Shown here piece after piece: positions 23,600 to 34,273 of a DNA stretch of 64,000 nt (position 1 is the stretch's first letter; each line of letters starts with the position of its first letter). The DNA is taken from contig OX359249.1 in assembly GCA_947179485.1 (NCBI GenBank), positions 3,100,001 through 3,164,000 of the forward strand, in the 5' to 3' direction. Source of the stretch: Allacma fusca. Its lineage: Eukaryota; Arthropoda; Collembola; Symphypleona; Sminthuridae. A program made the translations under genes and the position numbers. Under the pieces are notes generated by a model. That model was not told the DNA's origin. It searched no databases and saw only the letters and a list, made by a program, of their open reading frames with translations.

Positions 23600-24129
23600 T
23601 AATTACTGGCATATAGTAGTGTAAATAGGATAGGAGAATGCTTGTGAGACCATAAAGAGATATTTGAACGGAGTCCGATTTGACAGCATTATGTGAAACT
23701 CACAATGGCTTTATGCATATTTATAAAGAGCTCTGTGCTCCGATAGGGAAATTCTAGAATTAGAATTAGAAATTAAGGTGAAAATATTTCTCGACCATCA
23801 CACCCATTTAAAAGGAGAGTCATTTGAAGGCTAGTCAGACATCTGGGTGCCGGGTAGGGCTGATTGTGAGTGAGTATTCCAGTCTCTAAAATTTATGCAG
23901 GTAAATAATTATTTTAGTTTGAAATGATTGTCTCCAATACAATTATTATTCAATATAAAATTATTAAAATAGCATCAAATTTACATTATAGATGTCCGCA
24001 CTTATTTCTCTATTAGAGTCCTTTCCAGGAGCTAATCTCCCAGCCTATAACTTACTCTGGCTCCATGGTGCACACTACTCCTGTAGCCGTCCCTCCACTC
24101 GGGTTGTGTGCTAGTTTTAATGTGCAAGT

Positions 24130-24179
<50 letters not shown>

Positions 24180-25354
24180 AAGAGAGAGAGAGAGAGAGGG
24201 AGGGAGAGCTGGGAACATAAAAGTTGGCTCGGTGGCGTCTAATTCCCACAATTAAAATTTACCCGGTGTTAATGTACTTTGGCTCTGGCTCTGGCCTGGG
24301 CATATATTGATATGGTCATCGATAAAAAAGGATAATGATTGATGTATTTATTAGAGGAAAAGGGAAGACATGGGGAGGGACTCGCCATTGAACCCCACAA
24401 CACGCATTTTCCACCTTGTCGTAATTGAAAGCTCTGTCCTGTCTCGAAATCCAGAGAAAGCTTTCCGAGGGAGCAAGTGAAAAGAGTCAGAAGGTTGTAA
24501 TGCCAACAGATAGGACTCCAACCACACTCAATTTAATTGCTACCACATCCATCTCTCTCTCTTTGTCTCTCGGCTCAAGTACCGATACATCATTATTACA
24601 TGAACCCACGTACATAGGTTCAGTCCAATGTCTCTACGGCACCGAATTTCACTCATATTATCCTATGCTTCCTATCAACCAGTCAAATATATGTACTTGA
24701 GTGGTAAACGGGAGGGTGCTAAAATATTTACCTCCAATGAAACAATACTCCAATACTCTTAAGACCATCTCCTATAGGTAGAGTGCAACGTAATGATTTC
24801 CTTTTAATCAGAGAAAATTACAGTGGGGTAAAGGGAGCATATGTTCCAGGGGTACCAGCACACCGCGTATATTTTAAAAGGACAAATAAAAAATCATGCA
24901 TGAAGAATGCATCTTCGATCAAAATCAATACGTTCTGCTTCCATTTTCACTAACTGTACAAACTACACAGACTATACAGTGTGATTTTGTAAGAAGGAAG
25001 AATTCAACTGGATTGAATGGAGGAGAACTACTAGGATATGTGATATACATGGACTGCTCCAGCCCCATTAAAGGAGCAAAAATGACCCTTCTAAAAAAAA
25101 TAATCTGGGGAAAGCAATACTTTTGACTTGCCGTTGTACAACGAAATGGTTTCACAGTAAAAGTGACCCTGTGACAGCAAGAGAATATGCAAATGTATTT
25201 TTTCCTATTTTTCGATTTTGACCAGTAATTGTAATTAACCTTTGTAATGAAATGAAATGTACCTTTTGCTAGATACATATGTACATAATTACATACCTTA
25301 CTCCGGGTTCTGTAATGCTCTGCATTGTATCTGTATTGTCCGCCCCAATCTCTG
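23600..25354. other. Non-coding stretch
   Basis: AT-rich DNA with a long GA tract (24131-24210) and a MITE-like right end (CTCCTATAGGTAGAGTGCAA) near 24766-24793. No exon is recognised; the Ser/Leu-rich frames are repeat-driven. Confidence 0.5.
24131..24210 (+). repeat. (GA)n microsatellite, about 80 bp
   Basis: A nearly pure GA run with single-base interruptions after 24170. It is one of the two longest dinucleotide tracts in the window. Confidence 0.93.
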
Positions 25355-25573
25355 TACATTCCACTCTTTTTCTATAAAAGACCCTTTATAGATTTTTTAA
25401 ATGCTTTCACTAATCGAGAAACAGTTGTCAGGGGTTCTGTAGCAGCAAGAGTTTACTGGGAATGCTTTTCTAATAATTATAAAAATGACCTTGTGGAATG
25501 TGTCCAAATATGTTTTCGCACCATAGAGAGGAAGCCCTCACAAGAGGGTATTTCGGAGCGAGACTTCACTGTA
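25355..25573 (+). mobile_element. MITE copy
   Basis: The left end TACATTCCACTCTTTTTCTA leads to TAAAAGACCC. The core has GTGTCCAAATATGTTTTCGC and CATAGAGAGGAAGCCCTCAC. The right end GGAGCGAGACTTCACTGTA is clear. Length 219 bp, forward orientation. Confidence 0.75.
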
Positions 25574-25988
25574 AACCCTTCTCCTTGACTTTGCTGCGTA
25601 TGTTGTGATTAGTAAGAACGGGTGATTTGGGTGTTGGACAGGAAGGAAAAATTAATTTGCGAGTGCTACTCAGAGCTGACCTGTTGGTCTGGGAAGGAGC
25701 AGACGGGAAAAGGTCCGATGAGATTTGTATTTGCGAGTAATTTGGAGACGGAGAGAATTTCGTGTACATGTCATGTCCGCGAGCGTAATTATACACCCAA
25801 GTTGTGAATTTTTAACGAGCCCAGGGTGATAACCATGCATTTCACAGTGAGGAAACTGCTGGGTTGTGAGGTGCCAAGTTGTGTTTACTCTTCCATTCCA
25901 GCCTTCATATGTGCTTATTGTTAGATGTTCCTTCCTCCACTCTCCCCTTCGTAAACGCACATTCACAAGCCTACACACAAACCTACAC

Positions 25989-26012
25989 ACAGAGACACAC
26001 ACACACACACAC
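25989..26012 (+). repeat. (CA)n microsatellite
   Basis: A short CA run with one AGAGA interruption upstream. No gene is visible around it. Confidence 0.8.
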
Positions 26013-26099
26013 ACTTGCACTTCTTTTGTATGGTCTAACCTAAAGCATTTCGTCTCTTACCAAACTTTTATAACCATACTTTGTGACTCTACCATGGGG

Positions 26100-26520
26100 T
26101 TGGGAAAACTTTAAAATATTCTACGATAACCATCAATTTCTTCACGAAATTTCTCAAATCAAGTACAAATTTGACATGGGTTTGAAAATTTTCGAAATTT
26201 ATGGCCTGTAAACTTTTTAAAATTATCTCAAAGGTTTTCCTTCCAAATGTTTCATATATCCCCAGAAATGTTTCAATATCACTACAAGTGTTTCCCAATA
26301 TCCCTCACATTATCTGAGATGAGCAGCTTTTAGTAATTGTTCCAAATATAATTATTCCTAAATTGTTCCCAATTTTGTAATTTCCCTAAAGTATTTCCGA
26401 AATCCGGGAAAGGATTTCAAATATTCCCAAATTTATTCCAACTTTCCTAAAGGTTTTCAAAATCCGGAAGCTGTGTAAAATATTGGGTCACAAAATTTGT
26501 CAAAATATTCCCAAAACGTT
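26100..26520 (+). repeat. AT-rich self-similar block, unit about 60 bp
   Basis: The words CCTAAAGTATTTCCGAAATC (from 26385) and CCTAAAGGTTTTCAAAATCC (from 26446) recur about 61 bases apart, with CCCAAATT/TTCCAAAT words throughout. Periodicity is weak, so this is either a decayed tandem array or cryptically simple DNA. Confidence 0.5.
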
Positions 26521-26893
26521 GGAACATTATAAACCAATGTTGTTACAAGGGGGAAAAAAAAGAAAAAAATATATGTAGTTCTACGAGCTACAACTATGGT
26601 AACTACAAATGGTACAAGTCGTAAAGGGAATTGTAAATATGTATGTAAAGTTGGAGCTCGTGGAACAATTTTTGAGCATTTGAAAGATTTAGGCAGCAAT
26701 TCAAAATACTTAGGGAGCTTTAAATGATGTTGTTATTGCCACGATTCACAATATATGTAGAATAGGACCTCACCAGTTACACCACTGATATGATTATTAT
26801 ATTCAATTGTTAAAAAATACGTATAACAACACAATGTGAATGTCCTGTGTCAAAAGACAAATATCCTGATGGTATCAGTGAAATAAAACATGT

Positions 26894-26895
<2 letters not shown>

Positions 26896-26961
<66 letters not shown>

Positions 26962-26972
26962 ATCTATCTATC
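26896..26972 (+). repeat. (CT)n microsatellite ending in (TATC)n
   Basis: A long CT run with one TTT interruption passes into three TATC units at its 3' edge. Confidence 0.93.
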
Positions 26973-28503
26973 ACCCGATGGAGAAATGGATAGAATGTTC
27001 TTATTAAATGGATAATTTAGTAACAAGAGGATCGGGCAAGATAGTACTGGGTCTGGATATCCCTGTAAAATTGGAGTGGCCATTGCTGTAAGCTTAAATA
27101 AATTAATTAAAGGACTGACTTTAAAAGCCACTTGTTTCTCCGTCTTGAAAGGAGCTTTTACAATTTGGTCAATTATGACATTTTAGGGTAGATGTGAGTG
27201 ATTCCCTATGTAATTTGGTCCCTTGAAGACTGAGCTAATGGGAGGACATTAAATGCCTGTTCTCTACAGATACATATATACATATATTGCGTGAGTGTAT
27301 GAGTATTGAGGAGAGTGAAAAGTGAGACGAAGGATATCGTGTTTATGATGGCTCCATGCTGTCGTCATAATTCCAGCGTCCGACATTCGTGTGACTCATC
27401 GGAGTAGAGAGGCCGAATGTGACAATGAGTGAAATAAATGAAGGCCGCGTGTGAGCATTTTCATGACAACTACTCTCTTTCACCATCTATCAGGACATTA
27501 CCTCCGATCTCTATCTCTCCCAACAAACCCTATTCAGATGGATTTTCACTGTTTCCCAAACAACTACATTCCCTCCACTCTCCAAACCCTCCTCCTCCCA
27601 TCCTTCCCAACACTTCACATTCTCACCTCACCCACACTTAATGACACCGAACTTCATTTGTCACCATGTTCTCCGTGTCTTGGCATAAATTATTTACAGT
27701 CGACTCTCCTTCGTCAGGGATCCGCTTAGATACACCGTCACATCATTTTCTCCAGAGGGGCCAAAACACTTCCACACATTTATCCTTATCACCCACCATT
27801 CATTTTAAGAGACTATCATCGGCGAATAGTCAAAATGGACTAGATGTAGATAATTATTTTCGATTCAAATCAAAAGGATCTGTACATGTAACTTCACTAA
27901 ACCCCAAATGGACTTCACTGAAGTTTAGTATTTTCCTGTATTAAAAATTAAAGCCAAATGGATATGAAGTGTCTAAAATCTAAAAAATAAACTATTTCCA
28001 TCGTGTCGTAGTCAACATTTGACACATTTTACTTTAGTGTTCTTTAAAATTAAAGGTGTCTGGACACGTCGCCGTTTAACGCAGTGTTAATTTCTGTCCT
28101 TCGCCCAGGACGATACCTTAACAGTGAATTTGGTGATGCTCTTTTACTGTTGTAAGAATTCTTCATAGCATGACAATGGAGTCTCGCTTGTAAGAGAACA
28201 TTTCTTATGCTCATTGGGCAAAAAATAAAGTCTGGAATTGACCTACTAATGTATGTAATTACTCTTATGGGATGAATTCCATGTATAACTTGAGCTACTA
28301 AAAAAGTAGGACTGTTCTAAAGAGGAGCTGTTCAATGTCTAGGCGTGAGTTTCAATGCAAACTGGACAGCTCTGACTCTGATTGTGAGCTGGGAAGATGA
28401 TAAGAATCGTAATAATTGCTTTATTATCAAATGGCTCAGCGCTAGGCCCTCGTTTCTGGTTCCAGGAATATTGCATGACCAACGTTTACATTTATTATCC
28501 CAT
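26973..28503. other. Non-coding stretch with MITE remnants
   Basis: A MITE left end (TACAGTCGACTCTCCTTCGT) starts at 27695 and is followed by CATTTTCTCCAGAGGGGCC, the core in inverted orientation; its far end is unclear. Another inverted core (GTAAGAGAACATTTCTTATG) lies near 28190. The C-rich patch at 27470-27640 has open frames but no splice support. Confidence 0.5.
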
Positions 28504-28680
28504 TACAGTGTACTCTGGCTAAAGGAGAATCCCTTCCAAGTGTGTATTCTCAAAATGAACGAAAACGTTGGGGCACATCCCACTTTACCGCAATGGTAAC
28601 TTTTATCCTTCCCATAGCTTCCTACACAGAGGGGGATATTCTGGTGCGTTTTGGGGACACTCTTGTGAAAGTAGTATTTT
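28504..28680 (+). mobile_element. MITE copy
   Basis: The left end TACAGTGTACTCTGGCTAAA leads to GGAGAATCCCTTCC. The right side CTACACAGAGGGGGATATTC continues GGACACTCTTGTGAAAGTAG. The length is typical. Confidence 0.65.
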
Positions 28681-29164
28681 ATCCTTGTGTTTTCTTATTT
28701 GGCTCCTCTTACAATTAGGAGTGATTTTGATTGAGCTGCACTTGTCTTTAAAAATCATATGACACTTCACCAGAACTAATGAAGGCTCGGAAGCCTCACA
28801 AACCCTTGGACAGTATAGAGAAACGTGGTAAGGACTCCACTGGACTCAATCAAGTCATTCCCTTCTGGTTAGTGGAAATTTCCTCCGTCCATTCTGGTTG
28901 TCGAGGAAACTAAGGATGACATTAGGATGAGGAGATGACTGGATGAGAGTAGATGTAAAAAAGGATTATGCCTGGCGCTGGAGGGAACTGATGGGAAAGG
29001 GACTAATGTGGCTGGATAGCATCACAAGGTTCCGGGAATTTTTACCATGAGTCATTCCTTCCAGAATGCCAGGTGACTCAAGGTGCTTCGGGGGCTGGTT
29101 CTAGCTCTGGGATCAAATTCTCTTGTTCCTGGTTCTTTATAAAGATTTCCTGTCCCACTTAAGA

Positions 29165-29341
29165 TACAGTCCACTGGATCTATCAGGGCACCCCTAAAAG
29201 CAAAATCCAATTATTAGTTCCATGCTCTTCAAAGGAGAAAAATATTTTTATTGTAAACTGAAATTTGTCCGAAAATATTTGTACAGTCATCACGTTCTTG
29301 TTTCTAGCAGGGGGTTTCTCTTACTTTGAGAGTACACTTTT
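29165..29341 (+). mobile_element. MITE copy
   Basis: The left end TACAGTCCACTGGATCTATC leads to AGGGCACCCCTAAAAGC. The right end TTTCTCTTACTTTGAGAGTA finishes CACTTTTT. The core TTTGTCCGAAAATATTTGTA fits. Confidence 0.65.
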
Positions 29342-29493
29342 TAAGCTCCTGTGAGAATAATAAAATGAATAATAGAATGAATGGGAATATACCTCTACAT
29401 TTAGAAAAATGGTCTCATAAAACAACATCTTTCACAGCAAGAGTAAATATAACCTAAAACAACTGCCTTATTGTCTACAAACCCCGCGTTAGA

Positions 29494-29672
29494 TACCATG
29501 AACTCTATTTATGAGGGAATCCCTAATAGGAACAAAAATTTGACTCAGAAGGGCATACACTTATAAAATAAAATTGACTTTGAAATGTCTAATTATTTGG
29601 TCACTCAGGTTTACCACCAAACATTTTTGGCTCTTTAGAGAACATTCCATTGATACAGACAGTACGAATGTA
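29494..29672 (+). mobile_element. MITE copy
   Basis: The left end TACCATGAACTCTATTTATG leads to AGGGAATCCCTAATAGGAAC and an AAAATTTGACTC block. The core CATTTTTGGCTCTTTAGAGA follows. The right end is strongly decayed (GACAGTACGAATGTA). Confidence 0.55.
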
Positions 29673-30151
29673 GGTACAGTAATGGGCAGGTTAGAGTCCA
29701 GGGCCTTGTGTGTTATTCCCCTACTACCATGCTTAACTTGAACTTGTCCCGTATTACTTGAGGGCCAGGATGAAGCTGTTTTAGAATTCCGTTGCTTTTT
29801 CTCCTCTGTTGTCCGCTCCTGTGAGAAAGTCAGAATTGAAGTACATAGTCCGCACGTACTTGTGAGTGGAAGTAAGTGCAATGGGTAAAGCACGTGGTTA
29901 CATGATCATGATCCGTGTACGTTATAGCGTTGTTGTGAGAAGTGGGAACATGTGTGACTGTGTGTGTGGAAGTACACAATATAAAAGGAGTAGAAGGACC
30001 GTGCCTGGGACGTGGGTTCTGTGGGTCGTGCATATTAGCACATAGGAGTAGATACATACATATATATAGTATTCATGGAATACGCACGCTTGTGAATGAA
30101 CCATGTGTATCCTCGTGGAGGAGAGAGACAGCTCATAGGAATTGTTGCGAG

Positions 30152-30194
30152 TAGAGAGAGAGAGAGAGAGAGAGAGTGAAAGAGAGAGAGAGAG
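30152..30194 (+). repeat. (GA)n microsatellite
   Basis: Two pure GA runs are joined by one GTGAAAG interruption. The flank GAGTGTGTCGTG does not match the MITE terminus. Confidence 0.9.
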
Positions 30195-30348
30195 TGTGTC
30201 GTGGGTTTTCCTGGCTGCATCAACAAAACGTGCACACAGACAATGCACCAGTGAGACCCTGATCCTTCGTTTGTGTACACAAAGCCCAGGAACCTGTTGA
30301 AATCATGTGAGTAAGAAAAACAACCTAACCTCACCTTCTCAGGTCATA

Positions 30349-30513
30349 CCAGTGTCACAGTCTCCCCATAAAGGTACCCTAGACAGAGCACATTGAGACT
30401 CTATTAATTGAATACTCTAGAAAGGAGATTAGGATTTTGGTAAGTGGGGATTTCCTAAAATATTTCCGCTCCTTTAAATTCAATGTCTTTATAAAACTAG
30501 CATAAATTTTAAA
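30349..30513 (+). mobile_element. Decayed MITE copy
   Basis: The left end TCACAGTCTCCCCATAAAGG leads to TACCCTAGACAG. The core GTAAGTGGGGATTTCC and AATATTTCCGCTCCTT is recognisable. The right end is poor. Confidence 0.48.
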
Positions 30514-30515
30514 AC

Positions 30516-30678
30516 GTACCCTCTGCTCGCCACTTTAACATTGTAAGATGTAATTTCAAAATTTTTAGTTCATTAGAAACTTGGAGTGGGAAAGGTAGAA
30601 ATATCAATTCAAAATTCAAATCAAAGAAAATTTTGCGTATCTATTTCAAGGGTGCTTTTATAAAGAGAGTGCACTGTA
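30516..30678 (+). mobile_element. MITE copy with intact right end
   Basis: The right end is close to consensus: GGGTGCTTTTATAAAGAGAG then TGCACTGTA. The left end (TACCCTCTGCTCGCC) is weak and nearly abuts the previous copy. Confidence 0.55.
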
Positions 30679-32477
30679 ATGTAAGTACCTATGGGTGTTG
30701 TAGGGATACAGTAATTAAAGGCTCGGTTGTAATTGCCCGGATTTTGCCAAATGCAGGAATGTATAGCCTGTACCTTTTCCATGTGATTCCCACCAAACCG
30801 CAAATACATTGAAAGAGGAGACGCGAGAAAAAGGGTTGGGATCTCACTGACAGAGTTGGAGGGAGTAGGTCAGAGGAGATTTGCTGAAAGAGGTTGTGCG
30901 AGTTGTAGCGTGTACTTGGAATTTACAATGAACCATATAGAGACGTATAGGGTATGCACACACGGGTGTGAATATGATAGTGTACTTTTGTGCGAGTGAG
31001 TAGGGGAAAGTATGGGAGTGGAAACTGGAGCGTGTAAGCTACGAGGAGAGGAAAGAGCGGTTGCCGAATGTGTATTTTGGGCAACAGTGTTTTCTTTCCA
31101 TTCATTCAAGCCCGCTGGAGGGGACTGGTTTTAAAAAGTCAAGGTGTGTGTGAAGTCTAGGAGATGGGTTTTCGGGTGATGGAAACACTATGTACATATG
31201 TATGAGCTGAAGATACCCCTAGGGATGAGGAACATAAAGTAAACCCTCTATATGTGGAATAACACTAGAGAGTACTAAATTAACGAAGGTACAAGGTCCA
31301 GACATAAAACATTATGACAAATCCAGAAATTCCAGCTGTATGTACGCACATTAAAGTGAACGATCACTATAAGGGACTCCCTCAAAAGGCAAATTTTTTT
31401 ATAAGGGCAAAAATACTTGGATGGGATTCCGTTTGATGCATTGTTGATTCTTTGTATAAACAAGCAATGCAGAGTCAAATTTTAGTTGTTTAAGGAAAGC
31501 TTGTGGACTGTAATTCCTTTCAAAGCGTATCTATTACAGCATTATTGTACTTACACTTGTATGTAGATATGTATCCTTACTATAACATTTTGGGCTTCCC
31601 ATTGTACAATTTGATTTGGAAATTTGCTTCTTTAAGTGTTACTCCTATAAAAAGAGTGTGCTGGGGAACCCTCCATAAAAGCATCACTACATTTTTGATT
31701 CTGATGTACCATATGGGAATGGTCTTATGACGAAAAATTTCACCTAAGATAAGATTCCCTTAATGAGAATTTTTGGTGCAAGCATGTACACTGACAGTCT
31801 GCAATTTCTTATATGTTCAACGGATACCTTTTTTTTGAAAATACCTAGCATTTTGAGCATTTCTGGCAGACATTTCCGCAATACCAAAATTTCTGTTGAA
31901 GTTTTTATATGAGGGACAAGGTTGACAATTTTTATTTCCCTATTTTGAAAAAAGTTACTTTACTAGCAAAAATTGTAAAAAAACTAAAAAAGGAAGATCA
32001 TTGACTTGATTCTATGACCTAGGTCAATGTCGCATTTTTGGAGATTCTGCTCTCAAGGGAGAGTAAAAATTGTCGGTCCTTTCTACTCATTTAAGCACGC
32101 AAAGATCTTGTGGCACCCTACATACATTCTATCCAATAAGTAATCCATTCACAGTCCAATCAGATCAACTATGCAGGAGATAGTTTCTAATCCCTACAAA
32201 GCCAAATATTATCATTGACCCGAGGCATTTTGTTACTAAGCTAACGTTGAGGAAATTACAGGTACATTTGAATATGTCAAAATCTTTGGTTTTAAAACGT
32301 CTCGCTATTTGTATTCGCTTAAAACATGCCTTGCGCATTAAAAGTATACACCAAAATAAATTTGAAAGTGTCGGTGCTAAAAATGTCTAGTTTTGTCTTT
32401 ATTTGTTCAATGTCTTGAAATGTGCAAAATTCTGGAGCATTTTCGAGCATTTTAGAGCCCAAAGGATTATCTAGCCA
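30679..32477. other. Non-coding stretch with unpaired MITE ends
   Basis: A MITE left end (AAAGTGAACGATCACTATAA) lies near 31352 and a right end (ACTCCTATAAAAAGAGTGTG) near 31641-31664; they may belong to one 310 bp element or to two. The DNA at 31780-32470 is AT-rich with nothing recognised. Confidence 0.5.
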
Positions 32478-32608
32478 AATTCGACTTTATAATGGCAAGC
32501 TCTATTGAAAATACGAAATAGTATTGTTGCTCACGGGAAGAACTAAACATATTTTCCCCTTTGAGGAAATGCATTTGTCATGGTCCCTTACAGCGTGAGC
32601 GCACTGTA
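32478..32608 (+). mobile_element. MITE copy
   Basis: The left end AATTCGACTTTATAATGGCA is decayed. The core TATTTTCCCCTTTGAGGAAA leads to the clear right end GGTCCCTTACAGCGTGAGCG with CACTGTA. Confidence 0.58.
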
Positions 32609-34193
32609 TTATTTTCGGGCTCTGTGGAAATCTCACTCGGAGGAATGGATGGAGTGAGAAGCCGCTGCTGAATTCCTCTGTACATGCGAATTTCATGTGA
32701 GAGGACCATCTCTTGAGATAGGCCTGGCTCGATGGTTGAGTCATTCTCGTAGGGGGATTGCTCCCACACACTTACACACACAGCGTAGGTATAATTACAT
32801 ATATTTCTATTACTCCGGATAGTAGTAAACGGGAGAAGCCAGCGGAGAGGATAGGAGCAGACGAAGAAGATAGGAAGAGAGAAAGCGGATACAGACTGAA
32901 AGTTGCTCTACTCCAGGGCCTACTACGCGTAGGAGATGAGATTGCACGCGGGTTGTGAGTCGTAGTAGAGAGTGAGATGGGGAAGGCGAGAAATGCCCTA
33001 GCCGGTGTTCAGACCAAGGTGAAGGCTAACTGCTCCAACGACAGTCGTCCTTGGCAATGCCTCCCCATTCCCAAGATCCGGCTTCTACCGTTACCCGACT
33101 CTTTTCACTTACCATGTGCTCTCAGTTGCAAGTACACGCACGTGTTTCTGTCTCCCTTCTCTTCCTTTTTTTTATTCTCCATGCGAACCCTCAAGCTCAT
33201 CCTTCATCTCCTTTTCTTACAACTACTCTACTTTTTGCATGTCCCAATCCCTACGTCTCATTCTTCGGGAAATGGTTCCCCATTAGAGTATAGGATCCCT
33301 TGTGGAGTTGTTCTTTGGGTCATTTGAATTGGTCTCATTTGAGTTTGTCTCCTTGTCACATGGACTGCCATATGAAAGAGAAACATTGGGAGGGTTGGGT
33401 TAATGCAACACTTTCCGGCATGTCGTTGTAGCTAATGGAGGCTAATGAGGTTAAAATGCAGACATTATCTCAAGTCCCAGATATTTCACTGTTGTCGCTG
33501 CATAATTAATGGAATTTATTCAGAATTTTCCTACCACATCCCTATCTCGCTGTAAGGAGGAAGCTACAGACTTTAACACTTGGTGAAGTTGCTGTTTGGA
33601 TTCCCTCGTTGCTCTTTCCAATTTAACGGAGGTCAATGACAAAGCTTTTGAGCAAGTGTTCACCTTAATTAAGTTTCTATGTATCAATTCTCATAGCACA
33701 AAGACTTAGGAATGAATTGTTTGCATGTGGACTGGAGACTCTGGATGTAACAGCACCTCCAGATATGGCATATTCTAGTGGAATACATGGTCCTTGGTAG
33801 AGAAGTTTAACTTGGTGATTAATGAGAGACATGGGTTGCACTCTTCTAATGATTTGGGTATACTTTTGAAAAGAAGTTTTCCTGTATGTTTAAGAGTGAA
33901 TTTTTGCAAAATATTGACCTTGGACATTAATTCGTAATAGTAGCAGACTGCGTTTTGGTAGTATTACCTTCGAAGTATCTATACTTGAACTTACTGGCTG
34001 GAACGTGCGATTCACGGAATTAAATGTTGCTTGCAGAAGAGTTGCCTTTAGTGATGCTTTTGACTTGAGCTTGTGGCTTGGCTTTTGAGTGTCTGTGTAC
34101 ATTGGGATGAGTGACAATGATACGAGTGTGAACGTGGGATTGGGAATGATAATGTTGGATGTTGGTGAGGTCATATTGGTTACGTTAATTCAG
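32609..34193. other. Upstream region of the zinc-finger gene
   Basis: A patch richer in GC (about 32820-33110) includes an ATG at 32977 and an AAG|GTGAAG donor-like site near 33018, so it could be a 5' leader exon of the zinc-finger gene (weak inference). From 33110 to 34190 no exon is recognised. A TTACGTTAATTCAG acceptor ends at 34193, just before the large exon. Confidence 0.35.
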
Positions 34194-34273
34194 GGCGACT
34201 TGCTGAGAGGACTGCCGCCTTCCAAAGGGTCAGAGCGGACCACCAAAGTTAATATTGGGCGGTGGAAGCGGTG
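34194..34273 (+). other. Probable 5' UTR part of the zinc-finger exon
   Basis: After the acceptor ending at 34193 there are 80 bases before the ATG at 34274, with an in-frame TAA at 34250-34252. If the acceptor is used, upstream leader exons exist. An alternative short frame from ATG 34107 would end in TGA at 34272-34274, overlapping the main ATG as TGATG. Confidence 0.45.

Noticed and set aside
34262-34273. Start of the zinc-finger frame at GTG 34262
   Set aside because: GTG is not a usual eukaryotic start. The first ATG in frame is 34274 and has good context, with an in-frame stop at 34250.
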